Positions 1 to 9,709 of a stretch of DNA of 64,000 nt are shown piece by piece; positions within the stretch are counted from its first letter, which is position 1, and every line of letters starts with the position of its first letter. Position numbers and translations under genes: made by a program. Source of the stretch: Streptomyces xanthii (GTDB taxonomy: Bacteria; Actinomycetota; Actinomycetes; Streptomycetales; Streptomycetaceae); assembly GCF_014621695.1 (NCBI RefSeq), contig NZ_CP061281.1, positions 3,224,001 to 3,288,000 on the forward strand, in the 5' to 3' direction. The notes beneath the pieces were generated by a model. The model had not been told where the DNA came from. It searched no databases and worked only from the letters and a program-made list of their open reading frames with translations.

Positions 1-879
1 GGCGCGGCGACGGTGCTGTTCGACATCGGCAACTCGACGTTCCTGCCCGCCGTCGTGCCGACCGAGCAGCTCGCCGCGCGCAACAGCCTGATGTCCGGCA
101 CCCACGCGGTCACCGACACCGGCGGCCCGTCCATCGGCGGCCTCCTCGTGCAGGCGACGGGCCCGGTGGGCACGCTCGTCGTGGACGCGGGCAGCTACTT
201 CGCCTCGGCCGTCCTGCTGCGCACCCTGCCCGAGCGCAGGCCCGTCGCCCCGCCGCCGGGCGCGAGCGCGCTGCGCCTGATGCGCGAGGGCCTGCGGTAC
301 GTGCTGCGGCACCCGGTGATGGCCCCCTGCATGTTCTGGGCGACGGCCGCGAACTTCCTCAACGCGGCCCTGCTCGCCCTCACCCCGCTCTACCTGGTGC
401 GCGAGGCCGGGCTCAACTCCGCCCAGCTCGGCCTGGTCCTCGCCATGGACGGCGTCGGGGCGCTCGCCGGCTCCGCGGTCGCCGTACGGGTGACCCGGCG
501 CCTGGGCACCGCGCGGGGCGTCATCGTGGCCGACCTGGCGGGCGGCGCGCTGCTGCTCCTCGCCCCGCTGACCACGTCGGCGTCCGACGCCTTCTGGTTC
601 GGGCTCGCCATGGCGGGCTTCTCCTTCGGCAGCGCGATCGGCTCCATCACGACCCGCACCTACCGCCAGACCCAGTCGCCGCCCGAGCTGCTCTCCCGGG
701 TCATGGCCACGGTCCGCTTCGTCTCTTGGGGCGCCCTGCCGCTCGGCGCCCTCACCGCGGGCCTGCTCGCCACGCTGGCGGGCACGCACGCGGCGCTGTG
801 GGCGGTCTGCGCGGCGGCCCTGCTCCCCGGCCTCTACCTGCTCGCCGGCCCGGTGGGCCGGAACCGCGACCTGACCTGA
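1..879 (+). CDS. MFS transporter, 5'-truncated by window edge
   Basis: The frame is open from base 1 and ends at TGA 877-879, so this is the C-terminal part (about 292 residues) of a longer protein that starts outside the window. The visible part holds alternating hydrophobic helices (about eight) with a charged central loop near residues 75-95, as in the second half of major facilitator superfamily exporters of the EntS/MFS_3 type. The substrate cannot be read from the sequence. It is followed at once by a perfect palindrome (920-950) that probably terminates it. The GTG at 13 is in frame but is not a credible start because the preceding codons are also open and the protein would lack its first transmembrane bundle. 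Confidence 0.85.
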   Translation, partial: GAATVLFDIGNSTFLPAVVPTEQLAARNSLMSGTHAVTDTGGPSIGGLLVQATGPVGTLVVDAGSYFASAVLLRTLPERRPVAPPPGASALRLMREGLRYVLRHPVMAPCMFWATAANFLNAALLALTPLYLVREAGLNSAQLGLVLAMDGVGALAGSAVAVRVTRRLGTARGVIVADLAGGALLLLAPLTTSASDAFWFGLAMAGFSFGSAIGSITTRTYRQTQSPPELLSRVMATVRFVSWGALPLGALTAGLLATLAGTHAALWAVCAAALLPGLYLLAGPVGRNRDLT

Positions 880-919
880 TCCGGCCGCGCCCGGGGCCCA
901 CCCGGGCCCCGGACATGAA

Positions 920-950
920 GAAGCCCCCTCCGGAATCCGGAGGGGGCTTC
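920..950. terminator. Perfect 31-nt palindrome, bidirectional terminator
   Basis: Two 15-nt arms (920-934 and 936-950) are exact reverse complements around a single A, giving a very stable GC-rich hairpin. It sits between the 3' end of the MFS gene on the plus strand and the 3' end of tRNA-Tyr on the minus strand, so it can serve both transcripts. There is no clear U-tract, as is usual in Streptomyces. Confidence 0.75.
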
Positions 951-960
951 ACCCAACCTG

Positions 961-1042
961 TGGCGGCGCCAGGATTCGAACCTGGGAAGGCTGAGCCGGC
1001 AGATTTACAGTCTGCTCCCTTTGGCCGCTCGGGCACACCGCC
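961..1042 (-). tRNA. tRNA-Tyr (anticodon GTA)
   Basis: The reverse complement folds as a class II tRNA of 82 nt with a 7-bp acceptor stem (GGCGGTG paired with CGCCGCC, one G-T), a discriminator A, an anticodon loop reading CTGTAAA (anticodon GTA) and a long variable arm. The T-arm contains GGTTCGAATCC. CCA is not encoded. No integrase or attachment-site duplicate is visible beside it, so it is not marking an integrated element here. Confidence 0.95.
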
Positions 1043-1277
1043 TTGGGTTCGCTGCCACGGACCCCGCTTTTCGGCGGTGCTCCTTGGCAACGACGTAAAC
1101 AATACCTGATGTACGGGGGTGCTTCGCCACCCGATTGATCGTCGGTCGCACCCGGCGCGGTGGCTAGGCTTTGTACCGGCGCGGAGCCCCGGTGCGCGCC
1201 CCGACCGGAGCGCGGCCGGATCCCCGGTCCCGTCGCCGATCAGTTCCCCGATACCCCGATACAAGGAGCCACAGGAC

Positions 1278-1766
1278 ATGGCCGACTCCAGTTTCGACAT
1301 CGTCTCGAAGGTCGAGCGGCAGGAGGTCGACAACGCCCTCAACCAGGCCGGCAAGGAAATCTCGCAGCGCTACGACTTCAAGAACGTGGGCGCGTCCATC
1401 TCCTGGTCCGGCGAGAAGATCCTGATGGAGGCCAACTCCGAGGAGCGGGTCAAGGCCATCCTCGACGTCTTCCAGTCCAAGCTGATCAAGCGCGGCATCT
1501 CCCTGAAGGCGCTCGACGCCGGTGAGCCGCAGCTGTCCGGCAAGGAGTACAAGATCTTCGCCTCCATCGAGGAGGGCATCTCCCAGGAGAACGCCAAGAA
1601 GGTCGCCAAGATCATCCGCGACGAGGGCCCCAAGGGCGTCAAGGCGCAGGTGCAGGGCGACGAGCTGCGGGTCAGCTCCAAGAGCCGTGACGACCTCCAG
1701 GCCGTGCAGGCGCTGCTCAAGGGCCAGGACTTCGACTTCGCCCTCCAGTTCGTGAACTACCGGTAG
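1278..1766 (+). CDS. yajQ: YajQ family nucleotide-binding protein
   Basis: This 162-residue protein matches the YajQ (DUF520) family along its full length: it opens with [16 protein letters not shown], has the middle [20 protein letters not shown], and ends [12 protein letters not shown]. Members are small two-domain cytosolic proteins with ferredoxin-like folds that bind nucleotides; some bind cyclic di-GMP and act as effectors. ATG 1278 is chosen because AAGGAG lies at 1263-1268, a good ribosome-binding distance, whereas longer in-frame extensions have no family similarity. The gene stands alone, with its own strong terminator (1792-1830). No regulator can be inferred. Confidence 0.95.
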   Translation: MADSSFDIVSKVERQEVDNALNQAGKEISQRYDFKNVGASISWSGEKILMEANSEERVKAILDVFQSKLIKRGISLKALDAGEPQLSGKEYKIFASIEEGISQENAKKVAKIIRDEGPKGVKAQVQGDELRVSSKSRDDLQAVQALLKGQDFDFALQFVNYR

Positions 1767-1791
1767 GCGACGCGTACCTGAGTACACATGC

Positions 1792-1830
1792 GCAGAGGCG
1801 GTGCCCCGGCCTCGGGGGCACCGCCTCTGC
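1792..1830. terminator. Rho-independent-like terminator after yajQ
   Basis: Arms GCAGAGGCGGTGCCCC (1792-1807) and GGGGCACCGCCTCTGC (1815-1830) form a perfect 16-bp stem. It lies between the convergent ends of yajQ and the small membrane protein gene at 1858-2130, so it can stop transcription from both sides. Confidence 0.85.
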
Positions 1831-1857
1831 ACGTGACGGGTGGCTCGCGGCGCTCGC

Positions 1858-2130
1858 TCAGCGGCGGGCGCGGGAGTCGCCGAAGAAGATGCGGTAGACG
1901 ATCAGCAGGACCAGGGCGCCGCCGATCGCGGAGACCCAGGTCGCGGTGTCGAAGAACTCCGTGGTGATCGGCCGGTCGAGCCAACGGGCCGATATCCAGC
2001 CGCCGATGAAGGATCCCGCGACGCCGATCAGTGTCGTGCCGACGAGGCCGCCCGGGTCGCGGCCGGGGAGCAGGATCTTGGCCGCGAGACCCGCGAGCAG
2101 ACCCAGAACGATCCAACCGATGATGCCCAT
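1858..2130 (-). CDS. GlsB/YeaQ/YmgE family stress-type membrane protein
   Basis: A 90-residue, very hydrophobic protein with three predicted transmembrane helices (about residues 3-20, 27-46 and 62-82). The start MGIIGWIVLGLLAGLAAK and the GTTLIGVAGSFIGGW segment are typical of the transglycosylase-associated / GlsB family, small inner-membrane proteins often linked to general stress. The molecular function is not established for the family. It is monocistronic by appearance, about 90 nt from the upstream yccF gene, which is on the same strand. Start ATG 2130 is the only good initiator. Confidence 0.88.
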   Translation of the reverse strand: MGIIGWIVLGLLAGLAAKILLPGRDPGGLVGTTLIGVAGSFIGGWISARWLDRPITTEFFDTATWVSAIGGALVLLIVYRIFFGDSRARR

Positions 2131-2218
2131 GCCGTGTGACGCCCCTCTGGTGTGCGGTGTGAACTACCTGCTCACTCCTGCCCTGAAGGACGTGGAAAAC
2201 TCCCTCCGCGGTTGCGGA

Positions 2219-2611
2219 TCAGCGGGACGCGAACGGCATGTCCGTGCGGACGATCTCGCGGCCCAGGGGCATCAACGACACCGGGATCATCTTGAAGTTG
2301 GCGATGCCGAACGGGATGCCGATGATCGTCAGGCACAGGGCGAGGCCCGTGAAGATGTGGGCGAGCGCCAGCCACCAGCCCGCCAGAATCAGCCACAGCA
2401 CGTTGCCGACGCACGAGGGTGCGCCCGCGTCGCGCCGCTCCACCGTCGTGTACCCGAAGGGCCACAGGGCGTAGATGCCGATTCTGAAGGCGGCCAGGCC
2501 GAAGGGGATGCCGATGATCGTGATGCACAGGAGGAGTCCGGCACCCAGGTAGCCGAGGAACAGCCAGAAGCCGCTCAGGACCAGCCAGATCACGTTCAGG
2601 ATCGTCTTCAC
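2219..2611 (-). CDS. yccF: YccF domain inner-membrane protein
   Basis: The 130-residue protein contains two similar membrane units, each ending in the signature TIIGIPFG (near residues 31-38 and 94-101), which is the hallmark of the tandem YccF domain. The family is of unknown function and inserts in the cytoplasmic membrane. Its ATG (2611-2609) overlaps the stop codon of the upstream htpX gene by four bases (ATGA), so the two are very likely translationally coupled. This suggests, but does not prove, a shared role in membrane quality control or stress. Confidence 0.92.
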   Translation of the reverse strand: MKTILNVIWLVLSGFWLFLGYLGAGLLLCITIIGIPFGLAAFRIGIYALWPFGYTTVERRDAGAPSCVGNVLWLILAGWWLALAHIFTGLALCLTIIGIPFGIANFKMIPVSLMPLGREIVRTDMPFASR

Positions 2612-3471
2612 CGCTGTGGACCTGCCATCTGCTCGAGTCGGGCGATGCGCTCCGCCATGGGCGGATGCGTGGAGAACATCTTCGACATTCCCTGCCCGGG
2701 GCGGAAGGGATTCGCGATCATCATGTGGCTCGCCGTCTCGATGCGCGGCTCGGGCGGCAGCGGCAGCTGCTTCGTGCCGGCGTCGAGCTTGCGCAGCGCG
2801 CTGGCCAGGGCCAGCGGGTCACCGGTCAGCTGGGCGCCCGAGGCGTCGGCCTCGTACTCGCGCGAACGGCTGATGGCGAGCTGGATGAGGGACGCGGCGA
2901 TCGGGCCCAGGATCATGATCAGGAGCATCCCGAGGAGGCCGGGGCCGTCGTCGTCGTTCGAGCGGCCCACGGGGATGAGCCACGCGAAGTTCACCAGGAA
3001 CATGATCACGGAGGCGAGGGCTCCGGCGACCGAGGAGATCAGGATGTCCCGGTTGTAGACGTGGCTGAGCTCGTGGCCGATGACGCCGCGCAGCTCGCGC
3101 TCGTCCAGGATGCGCAGGATCCCCTCCGTGCAGCACACCGCCGCGTTCCGCGGATTGCGGCCGGTCGCGAACGCGTTCGGCGCCTCGGTCGGGGAGATGT
3201 ACAGGCGCGGCATCGGCTGGCGGGCCTGGGTGGAGAGCTCGCGGACCATCCGGTAGAGCCCGGGGGCCTCGAACTCGCTGACGGGGCGGGCCCGCATCGC
3301 GCGCAGGGCCAGCTTGTCGCTGTTCCAGTACGCGTACGCGTTCGTCCCGATCGCCACGACGAGTCCGACGATGAGTCCCGTCCGGCCGAAGAAGCTGCCG
3401 ATGACGAGGATGAGGGCGGAGAGGCCCCCGAGGAGTACGGCGGTCCTCAGCCCGTTGTGCCGGCGGTGCAC
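2608..3471 (-). CDS. htpX: Membrane zinc metalloprotease HtpX
   Basis: A 287-residue M48-family protease. Two transmembrane helices occupy roughly residues 10-28 and 31-48; the zinc motif HELSH is at 133-137 and the third ligand is the Glu of REYEADA near 205; two further hydrophobic segments lie at about 145-168 and 178-200. HtpX degrades misfolded membrane proteins from the cytosolic face. The length and motif order are normal for the family, so it should be active. It is the first gene of a two-gene unit with yccF, and the 189-nt gap upstream holds a small palindrome (GGTCCAGTGGACC, 3572-3584) but no operator I recognise. Confidence 0.96.
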   Translation of the reverse strand: MHRRHNGLRTAVLLGGLSALILVIGSFFGRTGLIVGLVVAIGTNAYAYWNSDKLALRAMRARPVSEFEAPGLYRMVRELSTQARQPMPRLYISPTEAPNAFATGRNPRNAAVCCTEGILRILDERELRGVIGHELSHVYNRDILISSVAGALASVIMFLVNFAWLIPVGRSNDDDGPGLLGMLLIMILGPIAASLIQLAISRSREYEADASGAQLTGDPLALASALRKLDAGTKQLPLPPEPRIETASHMMIANPFRPGQGMSKMFSTHPPMAERIARLEQMAGPQR

Positions 3472-3660
3472 GGTACGTCCTCCTGAATGGTGCGGCAGGG
3501 GAACCCACTGCTTGCTTGTCTGCTGCTTCCACTGGGCCCGCGGGCCGGTGCGGCCCTGTCGTGCCTGTCACGGTCCAGTGGACCCTCCCGTACCGGTCAA
3601 CGCCAGACGAGAGGGGTGAGTTCCCTTGTGCGCGCGGGGGACGCGTGTGGGCCGTACGGG

Positions 3661-4119
3661 TCAGCGCTGCTCGGGGACGAGGCCCGCGAGCTCGAGCGCC
3701 TCGGGGTCGGGCTTGATCTCGCTGGTGCAGTGCGCGCAGCGGGTGGCGACGCCGGGGATCTGGCTGTAGCAGCGCGGGCAGTCGCGCAGGGCGGCCTTGA
3801 TGTCGACGGGCTTGCCGCGGTCCAGGCGGGCCTGGAGCTTCATCATCGGGACGACGACGAGGAAGTAGAGCACGGCCGCGGTGATGAAGAAGGCGATTGC
3901 GGCGCTCACGAACTTGCCGTACGGGAACTCGGTGCCGTCGACGACGAAGTGCGCCTTGCTGAAGTCGCCGGTCGAGCGGGTGGCGAGGCCGATGAGGGGC
4001 GCGATGAACGCCGTGCTGAAGCCGGTGACCACCGCGGTGAAGGCGGAACCGACGGCGAGGCCGATGGCCATCGACACGATGTTCCCGCGGAGGATGAAGT
4101 CCTTGAAGCCGGTCAGCAC
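3661..4119 (-). CDS. mscL: MscL mechanosensitive channel with C-terminal zinc ribbon
   Basis: Residues 1-95 are a normal large-conductance mechanosensitive channel: N-terminal amphipathic helix (MLTGFKDFILRGNIV), TM1 near 15-45 with the Gly/Ala-rich pore face, a periplasmic loop, and TM2 near 70-92. After a short basic linker the protein does not end in the usual charged bundle; instead four cysteines (114, 117, 128, 131) form a CxxC-x10-CxxC zinc-ribbon-like module. The channel releases solutes on hypo-osmotic shock; the tail could gate it or recruit a cytosolic partner (inference). 152 residues in all. The gene lies 63 nt downstream of nuoN on the same strand and may be read through from it. 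Confidence 0.93.
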   Translation of the reverse strand: MLTGFKDFILRGNIVSMAIGLAVGSAFTAVVTGFSTAFIAPLIGLATRSTGDFSKAHFVVDGTEFPYGKFVSAAIAFFITAAVLYFLVVVPMMKLQARLDRGKPVDIKAALRDCPRCYSQIPGVATRCAHCTSEIKPDPEALELAGLVPEQR

Positions 4120-4182
4120 GGCGTCTCTCCTTGATGTGGCGTCTCGGGGGTGTGCGGCACGACGGTGCCGCTACGAGGGTGC

Positions 4183-5718
4183 CTAGAACAGGCCCGTCGA
4201 AGCAAAACGCAGGACCAGCTGGGGCGCTCCGGAGAGGGCGACGCCGATGACGGCGGTGACGGCGATCGCGGCGGTCAGCGGGGCCGAGCCGCGGTGCGGG
4301 GCGCTCTCGCCTTCGGGGGCGCGGAAGAGGGCAGCGGTCCACTGGAGGTAGTAGTAGAGCGCCACGACGACGTTCACGGCCATGACGACGGCGAGCCAGC
4401 CGAGGCCGGCGTCGACGGCCGCCGAGAAGACGGTGACCTTCGCGAAGAGGCCGATGACGCCCGGCGGCAGTCCGGCCAGACACAGCAGGAAGAAGCCCAG
4501 GACGAGCGCGGCGAGCGGGCGCGAGGCGTACAGGCCCCGGTAGTCCGAGAGGCGGTTCAGGGGCCGCGTACGGGCCACGAGGGCGGCCACGGCGAAGGCG
4601 CCGAGGTTCACGGCCGCGTACATGAGGGCGTAGGCGAGCGTGGAGCCGATCGACTTCTGGGGGTCGTCGGAGTAGGCGGCCGCGGCGATCGGCACCAGGA
4701 GGTAGCCGGCCTGGCCGACGGACGACCAGGCGAGCAGGCGGACGGCGCTGTACGCGCGCGTGGCCTGCTGGCGCAGCGCGGCGACGTTGCCGACGGTCAT
4801 GGTGAGGGCGGCGAGCGCGGCGAGGGCCGGGCCCCACACGTCGGCGTACGAGGGGAACGCGACGACGGTGACGAGGATGAGGCCGGTGAAGCCGACGGCC
4901 TTGCCGATGACCGACAGGTAGGCGGCGACCGGCAGCGGTGCGCCTACGTAGGTGTCGGGCACCCAGAAGTGGAACGGTACGGCGGCGGTCTTGAAGGCGA
5001 AGCCCACGAGGGTGAGCGCGACGCCCGCCTGGGCGAGGGTGTCGAGCTGCCCGTCCACGTGGGTGAGCTGGGTGGCGATCCGTGTGAGGTGCAGGCTGCC
5101 GGTGCTCGCGTAGACGAAGCTCACGCCGAGGAGGGTGACGGCGGTCGCGGTGACCGAGGAGAGGAAGAACTTCAGGGCGGCGTCGGCGGAGCGCCGCTCG
5201 CCGCGCTTGAGGCCCACGAGGGCGAAGGCGGGCAGGGAGGCCACTTCGAGGGCGACGACGAGGGTGGCGAGGTCGCGGGAGGCGGGCAGGAGGGCGGCGC
5301 CGGCGGCGGAGGACAGCAGCAGGAACCAGAACTCGCCGTCGGGCAGCGGTTCGCCGGTCTTCCGCGCGTCCTTCAGGGTGTTGACGGACAGCAGGGCCGT
5401 GACCAGGGCGCCGGCGAGGACGAGGAACTGGACGACCAGGGTGAACTGGTCGGCCGTGTAACTACAGGCGTCGTAGCCCGCGTCCTTGAGGCAGAACGTG
5501 GAGCGGTCGTCGCCAAGAATCGGGATCAGCGTGAGCGCGGCGACGGCGAGGCCGGCGACGGAAATCCAGCCGAGGAGCTGCTTGTGGCGTTCGGCGACGA
5601 ACAGGTCGGCGACCAGCACGATCAGGCCGACGATCGCCGTGAGCGTGGGCGGCGCGATCGCGAGCCAGTCGACGGACTGGACGAGGGAGGCCACGGAGGG
5701 CGCGGCGACGGCGGTCAC
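4183..5718 (-). CDS. nuoN: NADH-quinone oxidoreductase subunit N, second cluster
   Basis: A 511-residue polytopic antiporter-like subunit of complex I. Conserved proton-channel features include FKTAAVPFHFWVPDTY (central Lys/His helix) and the broken-helix segment after it. The start is GTG 5718, which overlaps the nuoM stop as GTGA; longer open extensions upstream run antisense through nuoM and are not credible. Last gene of the ten-gene second nuo cluster, which lacks nuoD, E, F and G. Membrane arm proton translocation is the expected role if the cluster makes a working complex. Confidence 0.95.
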   Translation of the reverse strand: MTAVAAPSVASLVQSVDWLAIAPPTLTAIVGLIVLVADLFVAERHKQLLGWISVAGLAVAALTLIPILGDDRSTFCLKDAGYDACSYTADQFTLVVQFLVLAGALVTALLSVNTLKDARKTGEPLPDGEFWFLLLSSAAGAALLPASRDLATLVVALEVASLPAFALVGLKRGERRSADAALKFFLSSVTATAVTLLGVSFVYASTGSLHLTRIATQLTHVDGQLDTLAQAGVALTLVGFAFKTAAVPFHFWVPDTYVGAPLPVAAYLSVIGKAVGFTGLILVTVVAFPSYADVWGPALAALAALTMTVGNVAALRQQATRAYSAVRLLAWSSVGQAGYLLVPIAAAAYSDDPQKSIGSTLAYALMYAAVNLGAFAVAALVARTRPLNRLSDYRGLYASRPLAALVLGFFLLCLAGLPPGVIGLFAKVTVFSAAVDAGLGWLAVVMAVNVVVALYYYLQWTAALFRAPEGESAPHRGSAPLTAAIAVTAVIGVALSGAPQLVLRFASTGLF

Positions 5719-7289
5719 TTGAGGCCTCCAGCGAGGAGCTTCTGCACGGCCGGGTCGGTGAGGCCGAGCAGCGCGGCGGGCCACAGGCCCGCGAGGACGG
5801 TGAGGGCGGCGAGCGGGGTCCAGGCGGCGAACTCGTAGCCGTGCACGTCGGCGAGGGCCGGGGTCTCGTGGCCGCGCGGGCCCATGCAGACGCGGCGGAC
5901 GACGATCAGCATGTAGGCGGCGGTGAGCAGGGTGCCGAACGCGGCGATCGACATGAACACGAGGAACGCGGGGCGGCTCAGCCCGTCGGCCGGTTCGAAG
6001 GCGCCGAACAGGGCGAGCATCTCGCCCCAGAATCCGGCGAGTCCGGGCAGTCCGAGCGAGGCGACGGCGGCGAACGCGAGGAGGCCGCCGAGGCGGGGAG
6101 CCCGGCCGTAGAGGGCCATGCCGCCCTGCTCGGCGAGGGTGTCGAGGTCGCTGGTGCCGGCCCGGTCCTTGAGCGCGCCGACGAGGAAGAAGAGGAGGCC
6201 GGTGATGAGGCCGTGGGCGATGTTGGCGAACAGGGCGCCGTTCACTCCGGTCGGGGTCATCGTCGCGATGCCGAGCAGCACGAAGCCCATGTGGCCGACG
6301 GAGGAGTACGCGATGAGGCGCTTGAGGTCGCCCTTCGCACCCTGCCTGGCCAGGTTCAGGCAGGCCAGGGATCCGTAGACGATGCCGATGACGGCGAGCG
6401 CGGCGAGGTACGGCGCGAAGGTCCGCATTCCGTCGGGCGCGACGGGCAGCAGGATCCGGACGAACCCGTACGTGCCCATCTTGAGCAGGACGCCGGCGAG
6501 GAGCACCGAGCCGACGGTCGGGGCGGCGGTGTGGGCGTCCGGCAGCCAGCTGTGCAGCGGCCACATCGGGGTCTTCACGGCGAGCCCGATCCCGATCGCC
6601 AGAACGGCGATGACCTGCACGGACGTGGTCAGCCCCCGGCCGTTGTCAGTGGCGAGTGCCACCATGTCGAACGTGCCCGCCTTAACGCCGATAAGGAGGA
6701 GCCCGAGGAGCATCACGACCGAGCCGAGGAGCGTGAAGAGGATGAACTTCCAGGCGGCCGCCTGCCGTCCGGCACCGCCCCAGCGGGCGATGAGGAAGTA
6801 CATCGGGATGAGGACCATCTCGAACGCGAGGAAGAACAGGACGAGGTCGAGCACCGCGAAGGTCGCCAGCGTGCCCGATTCCAGAACGAGGACGAGCGCG
6901 ACGAAGGCCTTCGGGGACGGGCCTGAAGGCATCTTGAAGTAGGAGTACAGCGCGCACAGGAAGGTGAGCAGCGCCGTGAGCACGAGAAGGGGGAGGGAGA
7001 TGCCGTCGACGCCGAGGTGGATCCGGATGCCGAGCGCCGGGATCCAGCTGATGTCCGTCGTGGCCTGCATCTTCGACGGATGGTCGTGGTCGAAGCCGAG
7101 CGCGAGGACGATCGCGGCGAGAAGGATCACGCCGGTCACGGTCACGCCGTGGCGGAGCACGGCCTGGTCGGGGGTCTTCCCCTTCAGCCCGGGCGGGGCC
7201 GGGAGGAGAGCGGCGGCCGCGCCGAGGAGCGGGCCGACGACGATCAGTGCGAGAAGAAGCTGCATCACGGATTCGCTGATATCGATCAC
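5715..7289 (-). CDS. nuoM: NADH-quinone oxidoreductase subunit M, second cluster
   Basis: The 524-residue protein is a complete NuoM/ND4-type antiporter subunit with about 14 membrane helices. Signature stretches are GVDGISLPLLVLTALL (near 95-110), FFLAFEMVLIPMYFLIARWGG, the proton-channel segment VKTPMWPLHSWLPDAHTAAP, and KRLIAYSSVGHMGFVLLG. Start GTG 7289 leaves a 6-nt gap to the nuoL stop; its own stop overlaps nuoN. It is a paralogue of the nuoM at 45573-47171 but clearly diverged from it, so the cluster is an old duplication and not a recent copy. Confidence 0.96.
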   Translation of the reverse strand: MIDISESVMQLLLALIVVGPLLGAAAALLPAPPGLKGKTPDQAVLRHGVTVTGVILLAAIVLALGFDHDHPSKMQATTDISWIPALGIRIHLGVDGISLPLLVLTALLTFLCALYSYFKMPSGPSPKAFVALVLVLESGTLATFAVLDLVLFFLAFEMVLIPMYFLIARWGGAGRQAAAWKFILFTLLGSVVMLLGLLLIGVKAGTFDMVALATDNGRGLTTSVQVIAVLAIGIGLAVKTPMWPLHSWLPDAHTAAPTVGSVLLAGVLLKMGTYGFVRILLPVAPDGMRTFAPYLAALAVIGIVYGSLACLNLARQGAKGDLKRLIAYSSVGHMGFVLLGIATMTPTGVNGALFANIAHGLITGLLFFLVGALKDRAGTSDLDTLAEQGGMALYGRAPRLGGLLAFAAVASLGLPGLAGFWGEMLALFGAFEPADGLSRPAFLVFMSIAAFGTLLTAAYMLIVVRRVCMGPRGHETPALADVHGYEFAAWTPLAALTVLAGLWPAALLGLTDPAVQKLLAGGLK

Positions 7290-7295
7290 GGCTGC

Positions 7296-9311
7296 TCACG
7301 CTCCGGCGGTGGCGACGAGGACGACGGCGACCACCAGGACGACGGTGCCTGCGAGCAGGGCGCTGAGGTAGGTCTGCACGTTGCCGGTCTGGGCGCGGCG
7401 CACGGCCCAGCCGAGTGCCTTGGGGGTCTCGGCCGCTCCGCGTACGTACGTGTCGACGACGGCCCGGTCGAGGAACGCGACCAGGGAGGCGGCGGCCCGG
7501 ACGGGACGGACGAAGAGGGCGGTGTACACGGCGTCGAGGTGGAAGCCGGTGGCCGCGTGGCGGTGCAGCGGGCCCAGCAGGAGCCGGCCGGGGTCGGCCG
7601 GGTCCGGGGCCGCGGCGATGTCGCCGTAGGCCGCGGCGTGGCTCGCGATGGCCTCCGCCTCGACGAGGCCGCCGTCGCCGGTCTCGGTGTCGATCGCGAC
7701 GGCGCCGAGCGGCGGGCGGGCGGCCATTGCGGTGGTGTGCCGCCAGGCCGCGTACGTGACCAGGCCGCCGACGAGGGCGACTCCGGTGCCGAGCACCGAG
7801 GTCGTCAGGGTCGGGGCGAGCGAGCGGCCGTCGAACCAGTCGGGCAGCACTGCCGTGGCCAGACCGAAAGCGAGGGAGGGGATGGCGAGGACCCACAGCA
7901 CGAGGTTCATGACGAGCGGTTGGCGGCCGTGGTCGGGGGCCGGGGCGCCGCGCCCGTTGAAGGCCAGCAGCCACAGGCGGGTCGCGTAGGCGGCGGTGAG
8001 CAGCGCGGTGACCAGGCCGGCGATCAGGACGATCCAGCCGGCGGCGGCCGGGACGCCGTGCTCGTGTCCGGTGGCGGTGTGCTCGGCGGCGCCGAGGACG
8101 GCCTCCTTGGAGAAGAAGCCGCTGAACGGCGGGATCGCGGCGAGCGCGAGCAGCGCCACGGTCATCGTCCAGAAGGCGTCGGGCACGCGGTCGCGCAGGC
8201 CGCCCATGCGGGACATGGCGGCCAGGGAGTTGGTGCCGGCGGCGTGGATGATCACGCCCGCCGCGAGGAACAGCAGCGCCTTGAAGGCGCCGTGGGACAG
8301 GAGGTGGAAGACGGCGGCGCCGCGGTCGCCGACGGCGAGGGCGCCGTTCATGTAGCCGAGTTGACCGACCGTCGAGTACGCGAGGACGCGCTTGATGTCG
8401 TCCTGGGCGAGCGCGGCGAGGGCGGAGCCGGCCATGGTCACGGCGGCCATGACGGCCAGCACGATCAGCGCGGCCTGTGAGGCGGCGAAGACCGGGAGGA
8501 GACGGGCGACGAAGTAGACACCGGCGGCGACCATCGTCGCGGCGTGGATGAGCGCGGAGACGGGCGTGGGGCCCGCCATCGCGTCGGGCAGCCAGGTGTG
8601 CAGCGGGAACTGCGCGGACTTGCCCGCCACACCGGCGAGGAGCAGGAGCGCGATCAGGGTCGGGTGGTCGAGGCCGCCCGCGGTCGTGACCTGGCCCAGG
8701 ACCGTCGTGATGCGGAACGAGCCGGCGTCCGCGGCGAGCGCGAACAGGCCGATCAGGAAGGGGACGTCACCGAGCTTCGTGACGAGGAAGGCCTTCAGGG
8801 AGGCGGCGCGCGCCTCGGGGGTCTCCCAGTAGTGGCCGACGAGGAAGTACGAGCAGATGCCCATGACTTCCCAGCCGACGAGCAGCACGATCAGGTCGCC
8901 CGTGTAGACGACGAGGAGCATCGCGGAGGTGAAGAGGGAGACGAGCGCGGCGTACGAGGGGTAGCGCGGGTCGTCGCGCAGGTAGCCGGTCGAGTAGAGC
9001 TGGACGCAGGTCGCGACGAGTCCGACGAGGACGGCGACGAGGGCGGCGAAGCCGTCGATGTGCAGGGCGAGTTCGATCGGCACGGAGCCGGTCGGGGTGA
9101 GCTCGGTGTGCGCGTCGAGGGCCGCGGTGTGGTTGCCGGTGCCGCCGCCCTGCCGGACGGCGACGAGCACGGCCAGGACCAGGGCGGTCACGGTCGGCAG
9201 CACGGCCAGGGGGCGGACGAAGCCGGGGGCGGTGCGGCCGAGGAGCAGGCCGGCGGCGGCGCCGAGGAACGGCAGGAGGGGGACGAGGACGGCGAGGGTC
9301 GTGGTGGTCAC
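7296..9311 (-). CDS. nuoL: NADH-quinone oxidoreductase subunit L, second cluster
   Basis: 671 residues, the ND5-type distal antiporter subunit with the long amphipathic lateral helix at its C terminus. Visible signatures: [48 protein letters not shown] and [15 protein letters not shown]. Start is GTG 9311, overlapping the nuoK stop by four bases (GTGA). The acidic loop near residues 515-560 is longer than in the other NuoL of this window. Expected to sit at the tip of the membrane arm and couple quinone reduction to proton transfer. Confidence 0.95.
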   Translation of the reverse strand: MTTTTLAVLVPLLPFLGAAAGLLLGRTAPGFVRPLAVLPTVTALVLAVLVAVRQGGGTGNHTAALDAHTELTPTGSVPIELALHIDGFAALVAVLVGLVATCVQLYSTGYLRDDPRYPSYAALVSLFTSAMLLVVYTGDLIVLLVGWEVMGICSYFLVGHYWETPEARAASLKAFLVTKLGDVPFLIGLFALAADAGSFRITTVLGQVTTAGGLDHPTLIALLLLAGVAGKSAQFPLHTWLPDAMAGPTPVSALIHAATMVAAGVYFVARLLPVFAASQAALIVLAVMAAVTMAGSALAALAQDDIKRVLAYSTVGQLGYMNGALAVGDRGAAVFHLLSHGAFKALLFLAAGVIIHAAGTNSLAAMSRMGGLRDRVPDAFWTMTVALLALAAIPPFSGFFSKEAVLGAAEHTATGHEHGVPAAAGWIVLIAGLVTALLTAAYATRLWLLAFNGRGAPAPDHGRQPLVMNLVLWVLAIPSLAFGLATAVLPDWFDGRSLAPTLTTSVLGTGVALVGGLVTYAAWRHTTAMAARPPLGAVAIDTETGDGGLVEAEAIASHAAAYGDIAAAPDPADPGRLLLGPLHRHAATGFHLDAVYTALFVRPVRAAASLVAFLDRAVVDTYVRGAAETPKALGWAVRRAQTGNVQTYLSALLAGTVVLVVAVVLVATAGA

Positions 9312-9709
9312 GCGGTGGCCTCGGCCTTCTCGTCGGCGGCGCCGCTCGCGCCCGCGGCGGCTTCGGGGGCGGCGGGGGCGTCGGGTTCGTCGTCCGGGTC
9401 GCGCGGCTCGGCGGAGTCGCGGAGCCGGTCGATGTCCGAGGTGCCGCGGGCCCGGTACACGGCCAGGACGATCGCGAGGCCGATGCCGATCTCGGCGGCG
9501 GCCACGGCGATGGTGAACAGGGTGAGCGCCTGGCCGGCGTGCAGGGTGTCGCGGAGCCAGACGTCGAAGGCGACGAGGTTGAGGTTGACGGCGTTGAGCA
9601 TCAGCTCGACAGACATCAGGACCAGGATCGCGTTGCGGCGGGCCAGTACGCCGTACAGGCCCGTGCAGAAGAGGAGGGACGCCAGGACGGCGGGATAGGC
9701 GAGGTGCAT
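9308..9709 (-). CDS. nuoK: NADH-quinone oxidoreductase subunit K, second cluster, with acidic tail
   Basis: The first 100 or so residues are a normal three-helix NuoK/ND4L ([20 protein letters not shown], with the channel Glu residues in helices 2 and 3). Unlike the 99-residue NuoK encoded at 49086-49385, this one carries about 33 extra residues rich in Asp, Pro and Ala (ending EKAEATA), giving 133 residues. ATG 9709 overlaps the nuoJ stop by one base (TGATG). A longer upstream frame exists only as an antisense-frame artefact of nuoJ and nuoI. Confidence 0.93.
   Translation of the reverse strand: MHLAYPAVLASLLFCTGLYGVLARRNAILVLMSVELMLNAVNLNLVAFDVWLRDTLHAGQALTLFTIAVAAAEIGIGLAIVLAVYRARGTSDIDRLRDSAEPRDPDDEPDAPAAPEAAAGASGAADEKAEATA

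Noticed and set aside
961..1042. tRNA-Tyr as the attachment site of an integrated element
   Set aside because: No integrase gene and no duplicated tRNA 3' end are visible in the following 60 kb; adjacent genes are housekeeping.
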